DNA from: Candidatus Streptomyces philanthi
Lineage (GTDB): Bacteria > Actinomycetota > Actinomycetes > Streptomycetales > Streptomycetaceae
NCBI GenBank assembly: GCA_018114805.1
Contig: CP073042.1
Coordinates: forward strand, 1,922,001-1,986,000
Reading direction: 5' to 3'
Length of the DNA stretch: 64,000 nucleotides
Every line of letters begins with the position of its first letter. Within the stretch, counting starts at the first letter, position 1. The position numbers were made by a program, and so were the translations under genes. This document shows, piece by piece, positions 50,087-59,464 of this stretch. Below the pieces are notes generated by a model. It was given only the letters and a program-made list of their open reading frames with translations. It was not told where the DNA came from and searched no databases.

Positions 50087-51178
50087 GTGTCCCTCCCCTT
50101 CCTCCGCAACCGCGCCCGGCGGGCGCGCGCCGGGGTGGCGTGCGCGGTCCTCCTCGCGCTGATCGGGTACGCGACGGCGCACGTGCTGACCGGTGGCGGC
50201 GGCCCGCCCCGCTGCGTCGTACGGGCCGACGGCGAGCGGCTCGAACTCGATCCGGAGCAGTCGCGCCACGCGGCCACCATCGCGGCCGTCGCAGCGTCGC
50301 GCGGCCTGCCCGAGCGGGCGGTGACCATCGCGGTCGCCACCGCCATGCAGGAGTCGGGGCTGCACAACATCCGGCGCGGCGACCGCGATTTGCTGGGCCT
50401 CTTCCAGCAGCGCCCCTCGCAGGGCTGGGGCACCGCGCGGCAGATCCTCGACCCGGTCTACGTGTCGGGCAAGTTCTTCGACGACCTGGTGAAGGTGCAC
50501 GGCTACTCGCGGCTGCCGCTGGCCGTCGCGGCGCAGCGCGTGCAGTTCAGCGGCTTCCCGCAGGCGTACGCGAAGGACGAGGCGAAGGCCCGGCTGCTGA
50601 CCGCCTCGCTGACCGGCCGCCTCGCGGGCTCCTTCCGCTGCCCGGCGCTGCCGGACGACGGGGAGCCCGGCGACCCGCGCCGGCTGCGGGCGCTGATCGC
50701 GCGGGAGTTCGGGCCGGTGGTGGACGGGCCGGGCGGCGACGGGGCGCGGCGCACCGGGAACGCCGCCACCGAGCTGGGCGGCATCGGCGACCCGGACACC
50801 GGCGCCGGCCGCTACGAGCCCACCGACGGCGACGCTCCCCCCACGGCCCCCGCCGAGGACCCGACGGGCGCGGCGGGCCCGCCGGGGCCGAGCGCGCGGC
50901 CGGGTACGGAGGAGGAAGCGGACGGCTTCGAGGTGCGCGTCCCGGTACGGACGACGGTACCGGGCGGCGATCCGCGCCAGCGCGGCTGGGAGTTGGCGCA
51001 CTGGGCGCTGGCGCACGCCGGCGAACTGCGCGTCGCGCGTATCTCCTTCGACGGCCGGGAATGGTCGGCGGGCGCGTCGGAAAAGGGCTGGCGAACGGTT
51101 TCCCGAAAGGGCGGCCCATCCGGTCATTCGGTCGCGGGGAATTCCCTGACGGAGGTACGCATCGAACTCGCCCGGTGA
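50087..51178 (+). CDS. Membrane-anchored protein with lysozyme-like motif
   Basis: A 363-residue protein with an N-terminal anchor ([18 protein letters not shown], about 16-33) after a basic start. Residues 55-140 contain [19 protein letters not shown] and [16 protein letters not shown], which match the Glu-containing helix and following loop of transglycosylase/lysozyme-fold domains. The C-terminal third is Gly/Pro/Asp-rich with a short final domain ([13 protein letters not shown]). Relatives are often named heavy metal transporter, a label I see no support for. GTG 50087 appears leaderless (TACGGT just upstream). It is divergent from dapE. Confidence 0.68.
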   Translation: MSLPFLRNRARRARAGVACAVLLALIGYATAHVLTGGGGPPRCVVRADGERLELDPEQSRHAATIAAVAASRGLPERAVTIAVATAMQESGLHNIRRGDRDLLGLFQQRPSQGWGTARQILDPVYVSGKFFDDLVKVHGYSRLPLAVAAQRVQFSGFPQAYAKDEAKARLLTASLTGRLAGSFRCPALPDDGEPGDPRRLRALIAREFGPVVDGPGGDGARRTGNAATELGGIGDPDTGAGRYEPTDGDAPPTAPAEDPTGAAGPPGPSARPGTEEEADGFEVRVPVRTTVPGGDPRQRGWELAHWALAHAGELRVARISFDGREWSAGASEKGWRTVSRKGGPSGHSVAGNSLTEVRIELAR

Positions 51179-51657
51179 ATCCGGCGCGCGGTGATGTCGC
51201 GGAACTCCGCGAGCCACCCGTCCCGCGAGCCAGCCGTTCCCGCCAGCAGCCTCCCCGCGGCCCCCCTGCCGGCGCACCCGACGGCGTACGGAGCACCGGC
51301 CGTCCGCACCCGCACCGCGCTCCACCCGGCCGTGGCAGCCGGCCCCCTGACGCTCCGCCACCCCGGCCCCGACACCGGGGCGACCCGCCCTCCCGCGTCC
51401 CGCAGGCGCGGCACCCCGCCCTCGCGGCGGGGCAGAGAAATCCGACGCCGTCACGCACGCCGCGTCCGTTTACCAGGACAGGCGTCGGTAATTTGCGCAC
51501 CCCTACGGGCCGATAATGCGATGCATAAGGAATTCTTTACCTTACGAAACCGCAACCTTCCGAGCCCTCGCGCGGTAGTCACTGCGTCTACTCCTGGACA
51601 CTCCGCACCAGACGTCGCACATCAGACGTTTCCGCATGACACTGTCGAAGGAGCACT
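51179..51657. other. Intergenic region before the small secreted protein gene
   Basis: About 480 bases. From 51510 to 51560 the GC content drops sharply (GATAATGCGATGCATAAG, TTTACCTTACGAAACC), which should be the promoter and leader of the next gene. The remainder has contradictory open frames on both strands and no gene I can support. Confidence 0.45.
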
Positions 51658-52095
51658 ATGTCCCTCCCTCTCACGCGTCGGATCGCCCGGGCCGCGCTGC
51701 TGGTCGCCGCGGGCGCGGCTCCCCTGGTCGGCGCCGGGGCGGCGCAGGCGGCCCCCACCTAGTACTCGGCCGAGCTGGCCGGTCTGAGCTCCCCGGACAG
51801 CTCCCCGCTGGGGGAAGCGCTGGACAGCACCTCGCAGAAGACCGCGCGGACCGCGGGCGAGGTGGGCGGCGAGGTCGTCAGGCAGGGAGTGCCCGCGGCG
51901 GGCAAGGCGGTGGGCTCGCTCAGCAGGAACGCGGCCCCGCCGGTCGAGGAGGCGCAGAAGTTCGCGGGCGAGACGTTCTTCGACACCGCGGTGAAGCTGG
52001 ACGAGGCGCTGCCGGAGGACAACCTGTTGCAGCGCGGCGTCTCCACCGACAACGTGGCCCGCGACCTCACCGGCACCGACCTGCCGATCGGCTGA
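51658..52095 (+). pseudogene. Small secreted protein with in-frame amber at the end of its signal peptide
   Basis: ATG 51658 behind GAAGGAGCAC starts a clear Sec signal peptide (SLPLTRRIARAALLVAAGAA, then AQAAP cleavage site). Directly after it, codon 35 is TAG (51760-51762), and the same frame continues without a shift for 111 codons (TAYS.. region to RDLTGTDLPIG), making a Ser/Gly/Val-rich helical protein with GEVGGEVVRQGVPAAGKAVG. Streptomyces have many such short secreted proteins, often mislabelled ATP-binding. With the stop, only the signal peptide would be made. It stands alone, with a low-GC leader. Confidence 0.65.
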
Positions 52096-52266
52096 CGCGG
52101 TCCCGCACCGCGGGCCCCGTCACCCCCACGGCGGGGCCCGTGACCGTTCCCGACGCGGCCGACGGGCCCGGCGGGCGCCTCCCTGGTGGAGCGCTCGCCG
52201 GGCCCGTTTCGCGTACCCGCACCCCGGGCGCCGGGCCCTGCCGGCTCTCGGCGGGGCCCGGGCCCA

Positions 52267-52323
52267 GCGTCAGTCCTCCAGGCCGGCGTCAGTCCTCCAG
52301 GCCGGCGTCAGCCCTTCAGGCGG
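52267..52323. repeat. 19-base tandem repeat overlapping the dapC stop
   Basis: Two identical copies of a 19-mer starting GCGTCAGTCCTCCAGG (52267-52285, 52286-52304) adjoin a third, diverged copy (52305-52323) that contains the dapC stop codon and its last codons. Each copy carries TGA in the same register, so the gene end seems to have been duplicated. Confidence 0.75.
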
Positions 52324-53429
52324 GCGACCGCCGCGGCGACCCGCTCGTCCGTCGCCGTCACGGCGACCCGTACGAAGCGCTCCCCCGCCGGCCCGTAGAA
52401 GTCGCCCGGGGCCACCAGGATGCCGCGCGCGGCCAGGTCGCCCACGGTCTCCCAGCACGGCTCGTCGCGCGTGGCCCACAGGTAGAGCGACGCCTCGCTA
52501 TGCTCAATGCGGAAGCCGTACGCCTCCAGCGCGCCGCGCAGTGCCGCGCGCCGGCGGGCGTACCGCTCCCGCTGCTCGGCGACGTGCGTATCGTCGCCCA
52601 GCGCCACGACCGTGGCCGCCTGCACCGGGGCGGGCGTCATCAGCCCGCTGTGCTTGCGGATCGTGAGGAGTTCGCGCAGCACGGCCGCGTCGCCGGCGAG
52701 GAAGGCCGCGCGGTAGCCGGCCAGGTTGGAGCGCTTGGAGAGCGAGTGGACGGCCACGAGGCCGTCGAAGGAGCCGCCGCACACGTCCTCGCGCAGCACC
52801 GAGACCGGCTCAGCGTCCCAGCCGAGTTCCAGGTAGCACTCGTCGCTGACCAGCAACACCCCGTGCTGCCTGGCCCACGCCACGGCCCGGCGCAGCTCGT
52901 CGGCGCCCATGACGCGGCCGGTCGGGTTGGACGGCGAGTTGAGCCACAGCAGCCTGAGCCCCGCCGGATCGAACACGGCCAGCCTGGCGTCGTCGGCGAA
53001 GAGGTCCTCGTCGTACGGGACCGGCTCGGCCCGCGCGAGCCGCGCGCCGACCTCGTACGTCGGGTAGGCCAGCCGCGGGAAGGCGACCCGGTCGCCGGGG
53101 CCGAGCCCGAGCTGTGTCGGCAGGGCGGCCACCAGCTCCTTCGACCCGACGAGCGGCAGCACCCGCGCGTGGTCCACCTCGCGGGCGCCGAGCCGGCGCT
53201 CGACCCAGCAGGCGATGGCGTCGCGGAGCGCGACGGTCCCCCACACGGTGGGGTAGCCGGGGCTGTCGGCCGCGTCGGTCAGGGCGCGTTGGATCGCGGC
53301 GGGGACCGGGTCCACCGGGGTGCCGACCGAGAGGTCCACGATGCCGTCCGGGTGGCTGGTCGCGGTGGCCTTGTACGGCTCAAGCCGGTCCCAGGGGAAG
53401 ACGGGAAGGCGGTCGGTGACGGGGTACAC
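52308..53429 (-). CDS. dapC: Succinyldiaminopimelate transaminase
   Basis: A PLP-dependent class I aminotransferase of 373 residues, intact. It makes N-succinyl-LL-diaminopimelate from the keto acid using glutamate. Visible features: SVGTPVDPVP, PGYPTVWGT, NSPSNPTGRV (PLP contact), VSDECYLELGW and the Schiff-base Lys232 in HSLSKRSNLAGYR. The start is GTG 53429 (ACGAGGCACC upstream). The ferredoxin gene lies upstream on the same strand about 300 bases away, the same pair as Rv1177-Rv1178. Confidence 0.93.
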   Translation of the reverse strand: MYPVTDRLPVFPWDRLEPYKATATSHPDGIVDLSVGTPVDPVPAAIQRALTDAADSPGYPTVWGTVALRDAIACWVERRLGAREVDHARVLPLVGSKELVAALPTQLGLGPGDRVAFPRLAYPTYEVGARLARAEPVPYDEDLFADDARLAVFDPAGLRLLWLNSPSNPTGRVMGADELRRAVAWARQHGVLLVSDECYLELGWDAEPVSVLREDVCGGSFDGLVAVHSLSKRSNLAGYRAAFLAGDAAVLRELLTIRKHSGLMTPAPVQAATVVALGDDTHVAEQRERYARRRAALRGALEAYGFRIEHSEASLYLWATRDEPCWETVGDLAARGILVAPGDFYGPAGERFVRVAVTATDERVAAAVARLKG

Positions 53430-53727
53430 GGTGCCTCGTTTCCTGTGATGCCTGTGGTGTCTGCGGTGCTGGTGGCTGTGGTGCCTGTGGTCGCTGCGAT
53501 GGCTGTGGTGATCCGGGATCGCGCGCCGTGTGACCGGAGCGGTCCGCGCCGGTCACGGTCCTCACGCCCCGGGCCCGTACGCGACGGCCCAGAAAACGTC
53601 TCGGCCCCGTGCGTCCCGTCGCGCGCGCCACGGGGGCGGGGAGGGCCGTACGGGACCGAGACCGCGCTCGTCGCGCGGAGCCTGGAGGGGCCGGACGAGG
53701 TCAGCGGTCACTCGTCACGGCCGCGGA

Positions 53728-54054
53728 TCACTCGTCGTGGCTCTGCGGCGGGAGCGCTGCGATGAAGGGGTGGTCCCGCTCGATCAGGCCGAGCTTCGAG
53801 GCCCCACCGGGCGAGCCGAGCTCGTCGAAGAACTCCACGTTCGCCTTGTAGTAGTCCTTCCACTCCTCGGGAGTGTCATCCTCGTAGAAGATGGCCTCGA
53901 CCGGGCAGACCGGCTCACACGCACCGCAGTCGACGCATTCGTCAGGATGGATGTACAAGGACCGCGAGCCCTCGTAGATGCAGTCGACGGGGCATTCCTC
54001 GATGCAGGCCTTGTCCTTCAGGTCAACACAAGGCTCCGCGATGACGTAGGTCAC
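53728..54054 (-). CDS. fdxA: 7Fe ferredoxin
   Basis: A 108-residue 3Fe-4S/4Fe-4S ferredoxin that carries electrons in the cytoplasm. Cysteines at 9, 17 and 21 with Cys50, and 25, 40, 43 and 46, fit the 7Fe pattern (CVDLKDKACIEECPVDC, CVDCGACEPVCP); the position of the missing cluster ligand is Asp, as usual. The C-terminal half (FYEDDTPEEWKDYYKANVEFF) is the normal actinobacterial extension. GTG 54054 follows AGGAGGAACGAC. It precedes dapC on the same strand with about 300 bases between. Confidence 0.93.
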   Translation of the reverse strand: MTYVIAEPCVDLKDKACIEECPVDCIYEGSRSLYIHPDECVDCGACEPVCPVEAIFYEDDTPEEWKDYYKANVEFFDELGSPGGASKLGLIERDHPFIAALPPQSHDE

Positions 54055-54198
54055 GCTGTCGTTCCTCCTCGGTAGGGCTGGCGGGACCGGTGTTTGCGTG
54101 GCCCCGCTGCGTGGCGCGCGGGAGCGCGGCGTCGTCGATGCCCACACCTAGTATCTCCGTTCCGGGGCAGGAGACGAACATGAGGGGCGGACAGAGCT

Positions 54199-55352
54199 GT
54201 GGAGTTCACCACGGGCGGACGACTTGAAGTCCGAATTTCCCACGCTGACGTGGGAAAACGCGTATCGGTACGACGCCTGAACGATCGAGGGGGCGGGCCC
54301 CAGAAGTTCACCGACACGGTAGGGGTGCTTGCATCCTGGACTGGGAGTGTGATGCGGATCACGCGCAAGACCGGCGAGGATGTCCGCATCGCGGAGGACA
54401 CGCTCGTCGCAGGCAAGGTCATCCCGTCCGTGCCCGGCGCCCACCCCGGATCGGCGCCCACCCGGCGGCGCGGGCCGGCCGCCGACGCGGCGGAGATCGA
54501 CCGGATCGCCGCCCGCTCCTGGCCCCCGGCCGAGCGGGCCCGGCTGGCGCCCGCCGGCGCCGACCCAGCCGCGGGGCTGGCCTCCGGCGCGGGCTGGGAG
54601 CTGCGCGCGGCCGGCGGCTTCACCCGGCGCGCCAACTCCGTGGTCCTGTTGAGCGACCCCGGCCTACCGCTCGACGAGGCGCTGCGCCGGGTGTGGGGAT
54701 GGTACGCCGAACGCGGACTCCCCGCGTACTTCCACGTCAGCGAGGGCGCCTCGGCCGAGCAGGAAGCGCTGGCCACCGAGCTGGCCCGGCGCGGCTGGAC
54801 GAACGAGGGCACGGCCGAGGTGTGGACGGCGGCCCTGGCGCCGCTGGCCGACCGGGACCCGGCGCCGTTCCCGGCCAAGGACGCCCCGACGCTCTCGGCG
54901 CACAACGCCGGGGCCACGTCGGGGTCGGGCCCGGCGGAGCCACGGGGCAAGCTGTCGCGCACGCTCAGCGACGCCTGGCTGGCCCGCTACCAGCGGTTCG
55001 GGACGCCGGCGCCGCAGAGCCTCACGGTGCTCTCGGGCGGTCCCTCGGTGTGGTTCGCCACCTTCTGGGCCAGTCAGGAGGCGGCGGCGATCGGGCGGTG
55101 CGTGGTGGACGGGCGCTGGGCCGGGTTCGCCGCGGTCGAGGTGGCGCCCGAGCACCGGCGCCGGGGCCTGGCCACCGCCGTGATGGCCGCCCTGTCCCGC
55201 GCGGCGCTGGCCGAGGGCGCCTCGGCGGCCTACCTGCAGGTAGAAGCCGACAACGCGCGCGCCCACGCGCTCTACACAGCGCTCGGCTTCCGCCCGCACC
55301 ACCCGTATCACTACATCACTACTTCCGCGCCCCACAGGACGACGCCCGCTGA
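54199..55352 (+). pseudogene. GNAT acetyltransferase with an 8-base tandem duplication near its end
   Basis: A two-lobed GNAT protein of about 381 residues. The N-terminal 75 residues form a beta-rich SH3-like domain (VGKRVSVRRLNDRG); the C-terminal lobe holds the acetyl-CoA motif VAPEHRRRGLATAVMAAL, the following AYLQVEADNARAHALYTALGF, and the final strand. The substrate is unknown. ATCACTAC is perfectly repeated (55307-55314, 55315-55322) inside the expected PYHYFRAPQDDAR, so the natural stop at 55350-55352 is missed and the frame runs on into the next gene. Removing one copy leaves 382 whole codons. The start is GTG 54199. Confidence 0.8.
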
Positions 55353-55382
55353 GCGGGTACGAGGCAGGGTACAAGGCACGTA

Positions 55383-56235
55383 TTGTACGACACCACGGAC
55401 CGAAGGCGACGATTCGCCGAAGCGGCGCGCGAGGAGCGTCCCGACCTCGCACTGCTGTGCCTCCTGGTGGGCGCGGAGGCCGACGCGGAACTGGACGAGG
55501 CGGGTGTGGACGCGGCCCAGATCGAGCTGGACCGGCTGGCTGGGCTGCTGCCCTTCGCGCCGGGCGGCCCACGGGACTGGGCCGGCGCCACCGCCAAACT
55601 GCTGGGCGAGGAGTGCGGCTTCCACGGCGCCCCGGCCGACTACCGGCGCCTGGACTCCTCACTCCTGCACCAAGTGCTGCACCGGCGCCGGGGTCTGCCC
55701 ATCCTGCTGTCCGTGGTCTGGCTGGAGGTGGCTAGGCGGGCGGGCGCGCCGGTGTACGGGGTCGCCCTGCCGGGCCACTTCGTGGTCGGGTTCGGCGACC
55801 CGGCCGGCGCGCACGCGCTGGTGGACCCGTTCGACGGCGGCCGACCGCTGACGGACGAGGACGGGGGGCTGCTGGTGGCGGGCGCCACGGGGGCGCCGCT
55901 GTCGCCCGCGCTGCTCGCCCCGGCCGAGCCGCTAGAGATCGTCCTGCGGGTGCTGAACACCATCTGCGCCTGGGCCGCCGCCCGCCCCGAGCGCACCGAC
56001 ATCCAGCTCTGGGCGGTCGAGCTGTCCCTGCTGCTGCCGAGCCACCCGGCGCGGCTGCGCTTCGAACCCGGCGCGGCTGCGCTTCGAACGGGGCCAGCTC
56101 CTGGTCCAGCGCGGCGACTTCCGGGGCGGGGCCGCGGAGATGGAGCAGTACGCGGACGTCATCTCGCCCATGGAACCCAGCTCCGCCGAGACGGTACGCC
56201 GCCATGCCCGTGCGGCCCGGTCCCTGCTCAACTAG
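55383..56235 (+). pseudogene. SirB1-like transglutaminase-fold protein with a 22-base tandem duplication
   Basis: A soluble protein of 276 residues if repaired. It has the Transglut_core2/SirB1 layout: ERPDLALLCLLVGAEADAEL, LHRRRGLPILLSVVWLEVARR, VYGVALPGHFVVGF (His of the papain-like fold) and NTICAWAAARPE, then a TPR-like C-terminus. The function of the family is unknown. A perfect 22-base tandem copy (56046-56067, 56068-56089), starting CCCGGCGCGG, shifts the frame inside SHPARLRFERGQLLVQ. With one copy removed the protein continues to RAARSLLN and a TAG at 56233-56235. The start is TTG 55383, 30 bases after the GNAT stop. Confidence 0.8.
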
Positions 56236-56382
56236 CGGCCCAGCGACCGGCCCACCACACGGCGCGCCCAGCGGCCCGGTCGGCGACGCGGCGCACCCGC
56301 CGACGGGGCCCCGGGTCAGTCGCCCGGGGCCCCGTCGGCGGGCCGGCGCGTCAGAGGACGGTGCGCGTCAGGAGAGCGAGCG

Positions 56383-59265
56383 TCACCCCAGGGTCGTGTT
56401 CGGGATGGCCACCGTGCGCCCGGCCACCGTCTTGCCGGTGAGCGCCCGGCCCATGGCTCCCGCCACGTCCGTGGGGCTGACCGGGGTCTTGGAGCCGTCG
56501 CCCCGCTCGACCAGGACGCCGTCGAAGGTGCTGCCGTAGAGCTGCTTTATGGCGTCCAGGTCGTAGTGCTCGACCAGCTTGCCGTCGACCACCCGCATGG
56601 ACAGAATCCGCGGCAGCGAGCGGTCCGGGCCGAACTGGATCTCCCGGCCGCCCGCCTGAACGGTGATCAGGCCCGACATCGCGGGCTCGGCGAACGTCTT
56701 CATCTTGCGGTCGACCTCGGCGTCCGAGATCTTGGGCTGCCTGGTCGTGCTCGGCAGCGCCACCGCCCGGTTCTCGCCGGACTCGGCTCGCTCCCGGTAC
56801 GCCTGGGCCACGGCGTCCACCGACTTGTCGGCGTCGAGGCCCTTGCCGGCCTTGCCGTGGACCGGCACCGCCCGGCCGGGCTCGAAGGTGATGGTGCCCT
56901 CGCGCGCCGAACCCGAGCCCTCGCCCGCGAGCCGCCCGAGGGCGTCCCGCAGCTTCTCCTCGTCGACCTTGACCTTGGCCTCGGCCTCCCGGGTGCCGCC
57001 GAACAGCGAGCCGATGACGGTGACCGGGTTGTAGTCGCGCCCGGCAGTGTCCCGCACGGTGGCCTCGGTGTCGATCGACAGGCCCGCGACGGACGGCTTG
57101 AGCTCCAGTTGCTCGCCGTCCACCGAGACCTTCATCGGCGCGGTGGTGCGGTTGCCGAGCTGGGTGTCCAGCTTCTTGACCGCCTCCTCCTTCGAGGTCC
57201 CGCCGATGTCGATGCCGAGCACGGTGGTCCCGTTGGGCACGTCCGCGTGGCCGAGCACCAGCCCCGCCCCGTACACCACGCACACCACACCGACGATGCC
57301 CACGCCCGCCATGACGAGCTTGGAGCGGCCCTTCTTCTTGGGCTTGCTCCCGCCGCCGCTGGGGGCGGGTGTCGGGGCGGCCGGCTTGGGGTTCTGCTGG
57401 CTGGCGGGCGGCTCGCCCGCGCCGCCGGGCGCCGTCGCGGGTACGCCGCTGACCACCGTGTTCCCGGAGACCGGCGGGCCGCTCGGGCGCTTGCCGGCGG
57501 CGAGGGCGTCCAGCGCCGCCTTGGCCTCGCGCTCGCTGTCGGTGAGTTCGGGCTCGCCGGGCAGCCGGTTCGCGGCCTGCCCGCCCCGGGTGGTCGCGCC
57601 GAGCCCGCCGGACGCGCCGGCGCCCGGACCGGGGGGTGCGCCGGGGCCGGTGGCGGGCGCGGCCGGTGCCTTCTTCGCCTTCTTACCGGGCTGCTGGGGC
57701 GTCAGCCGGGCCGTGTAGCCGGCGGCGCCGGCCGTGTCGGGCCGCTCGACGTCGTGCTGGCTCGGCCCGCCGGCGCCGCCCGGGCCGTCGAACGGCCCGC
57801 CGGGCGTGTCGAAGCCAGGCGTGTCGAACCCGGGCGTGTCGTAACTGGACGTGTCGTAACCGGGCCCGGCCGGTCCGCCGGGGCCGCTGCCCAGCGTGCC
57901 GGGCGCGTCGAAGGGGCCGCCGCCCACCGGGGCGCCGGCCGGCGCGTCGAAGGGCGCTCCCGGCGCGTCGGGGCCGGGAGCCGTGCCGGCGGACGGGCCG
58001 GGCCCGGACGCGAAGTCCGGCGGCGAGACGGGCATGTCGCCGGTGGTGGGCCCGCCGGTCACACCGGCGGGGCCGCTCTGGTCCGCGGCGTCCCGGCCGC
58101 CGAGCCACAGGCTGGCGAAGCCGTCCGCCGGCGTGTCGGTGCGTACCGGCCAGTCGTCGTACGGCAGGTCGCTGCGGTCGCGAGGCAGCAGGGGGCCCGG
58201 GTCGGCACCGTCGACGCCGCCGGGCTCGGGCCCGGATCCGGGGAAGGTTCCCAGCGGGTCGGGCAGCGGGTCGGCGAGGGGACCCGGCAGCGGGTCGTTG
58301 AGCGGATCGCCCTGCCCGCCTCCGGGACCGCCGGGGCCGGCGCCGTGCTGGCAGTCGGCGTAGTCCGGGTAGTACGACTGTCCGCCGCCCGCGCCGGACC
58401 CGCCGGTGCCGAACGGGTCGGGCCCGGCGAAGTCGGCGCGCCCGCTGGGGGCGCCCTGGTCCGGGTGGCCGCCCTGGCCGGCGGGGTCCTGCGAGCCGGT
58501 GCGTCCCGCGTACCCGTCGTCGTACGCGCCGTCGCCAGGCAGGCCGTCCGCGCCGAAGGCGGGGAAGGGCTGCGTGGTCTCCTGGGTGGTCTCCGGCGTC
58601 GGCGCGCTCGGCGCGGCGGCGGCCGAGGGCGAGGCCCCGGCCTGCGTGTTCCTGGGCTTCCTGGGGGCGAACCAGTCGCTGGTGCGCTCGCTCGCCTTGC
58701 CCTCGCCCGGGGCCGGGTCGCCCGGACCCGCGAGGGAGCCGGAGCCGGAGGCGGTGCCGCCGGCGGGGCCCACGGCCGAGGCGGGGGAGCCGGGAGCGGC
58801 GGGGGACGTAGGGGAGGGAGCCGAACCGGAGCCGGGAGCGGAACCGCCGGGGAGACCGGTGCCGCGCGCCTGGCCGCCGGGCCGCGCGCCGCCCGATCCA
58901 CCGGCCTTCGCGCCGCCCGGGCGCTGCCCGCCGCGACCGGACTCGCGCGCCGCGCCGGAAGCGGAACCGCTGCCGGAGCCCGCCGCGTCGTCGTCGCCGA
59001 CCGGCTTCCGCACCACGACCGGAGGGATCGGCCGCGAACCCGGAATGTTGATCCGGATGCGGGTGGTCAGCGTCGTCTCGGTCTTAGGCTCCTCGGGCAC
59101 GCGCGGCGACCGGCGGCCGTCCGCGTCGGCGTTGTCGTACGGGGCCTCCTGGGTCGGGTGCGGCGACGGATACTGGCGCGATCCGTACGGCGGGTTACCC
59201 CAGGGGTACGCGGCGTCGCCACGCCCCTGGGGCCCGGAGGACGAACTGTCAGATTCACGGCTCAA
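56383..59265 (-). CDS. Membrane-anchored VanW / PG_binding_4 domain protein with giant disordered N-terminus
   Basis: A 960-residue protein, intact. Residues 1-640 are cytoplasmic Gly/Pro/Asp/Ser-rich low complexity, with short repeats such as GFDTPGFDTPGGPFD; a basic cluster KKKGRSK (643-649) leads into one membrane helix (about 650-672). The external part has two peptidoglycan-binding-type repeats (GTTVLGIDIGGTSKEEAVKKL, read in pieces, and a DADKSVDAVAQAYRERA region), as in VanW and PG_binding_4 proteins. It probably binds cell-wall material. The start is TTG 59265 behind GGGAGAACC. Its intactness over 2.9 kb of repetitive sequence contrasts with its broken neighbours. Confidence 0.72.
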   Translation of the reverse strand: MSRESDSSSSGPQGRGDAAYPWGNPPYGSRQYPSPHPTQEAPYDNADADGRRSPRVPEEPKTETTLTTRIRINIPGSRPIPPVVVRKPVGDDDAAGSGSGSASGAARESGRGGQRPGGAKAGGSGGARPGGQARGTGLPGGSAPGSGSAPSPTSPAAPGSPASAVGPAGGTASGSGSLAGPGDPAPGEGKASERTSDWFAPRKPRNTQAGASPSAAAAPSAPTPETTQETTQPFPAFGADGLPGDGAYDDGYAGRTGSQDPAGQGGHPDQGAPSGRADFAGPDPFGTGGSGAGGGQSYYPDYADCQHGAGPGGPGGGQGDPLNDPLPGPLADPLPDPLGTFPGSGPEPGGVDGADPGPLLPRDRSDLPYDDWPVRTDTPADGFASLWLGGRDAADQSGPAGVTGGPTTGDMPVSPPDFASGPGPSAGTAPGPDAPGAPFDAPAGAPVGGGPFDAPGTLGSGPGGPAGPGYDTSSYDTPGFDTPGFDTPGGPFDGPGGAGGPSQHDVERPDTAGAAGYTARLTPQQPGKKAKKAPAAPATGPGAPPGPGAGASGGLGATTRGGQAANRLPGEPELTDSEREAKAALDALAAGKRPSGPPVSGNTVVSGVPATAPGGAGEPPASQQNPKPAAPTPAPSGGGSKPKKKGRSKLVMAGVGIVGVVCVVYGAGLVLGHADVPNGTTVLGIDIGGTSKEEAVKKLDTQLGNRTTAPMKVSVDGEQLELKPSVAGLSIDTEATVRDTAGRDYNPVTVIGSLFGGTREAEAKVKVDEEKLRDALGRLAGEGSGSAREGTITFEPGRAVPVHGKAGKGLDADKSVDAVAQAYRERAESGENRAVALPSTTRQPKISDAEVDRKMKTFAEPAMSGLITVQAGGREIQFGPDRSLPRILSMRVVDGKLVEHYDLDAIKQLYGSTFDGVLVERGDGSKTPVSPTDVAGAMGRALTGKTVAGRTVAIPNTTLG

Positions 59266-59464
59266 AGCAGGTTCTCCCAGTTAGCTCCGCCGCCCCCCGT
59301 CTCGCGCTGGGGTTCCCCATGCCGTAGGCCAGGGGAGGCTCGGCGGCGCGCACCACCATACTGGGCACGGCCGACCGACACTTGTCGGCCGCCGTTTCGC
59401 CACTCCCGGCGGGTACGCGGCGGCACGCCCAGCGTCATCGGTACGTCACGCCCAAAAGGTGACG

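Noticed and set aside
51124..51414. A 96-codon minus-strand frame in the spacer after the lysozyme-like gene
   Set aside because: Its end overlaps the preceding supported gene, there is no ribosome site, and it cannot be distinguished from chance.
53380..53640. CTGTGGTG-type repeats upstream of dapC as a CRISPR or regulatory array
   Set aside because: The stretch 53445-53515 has imperfect GTGCCTGTGGT-like words without constant spacer length, so it is simple sequence, not a CRISPR array.
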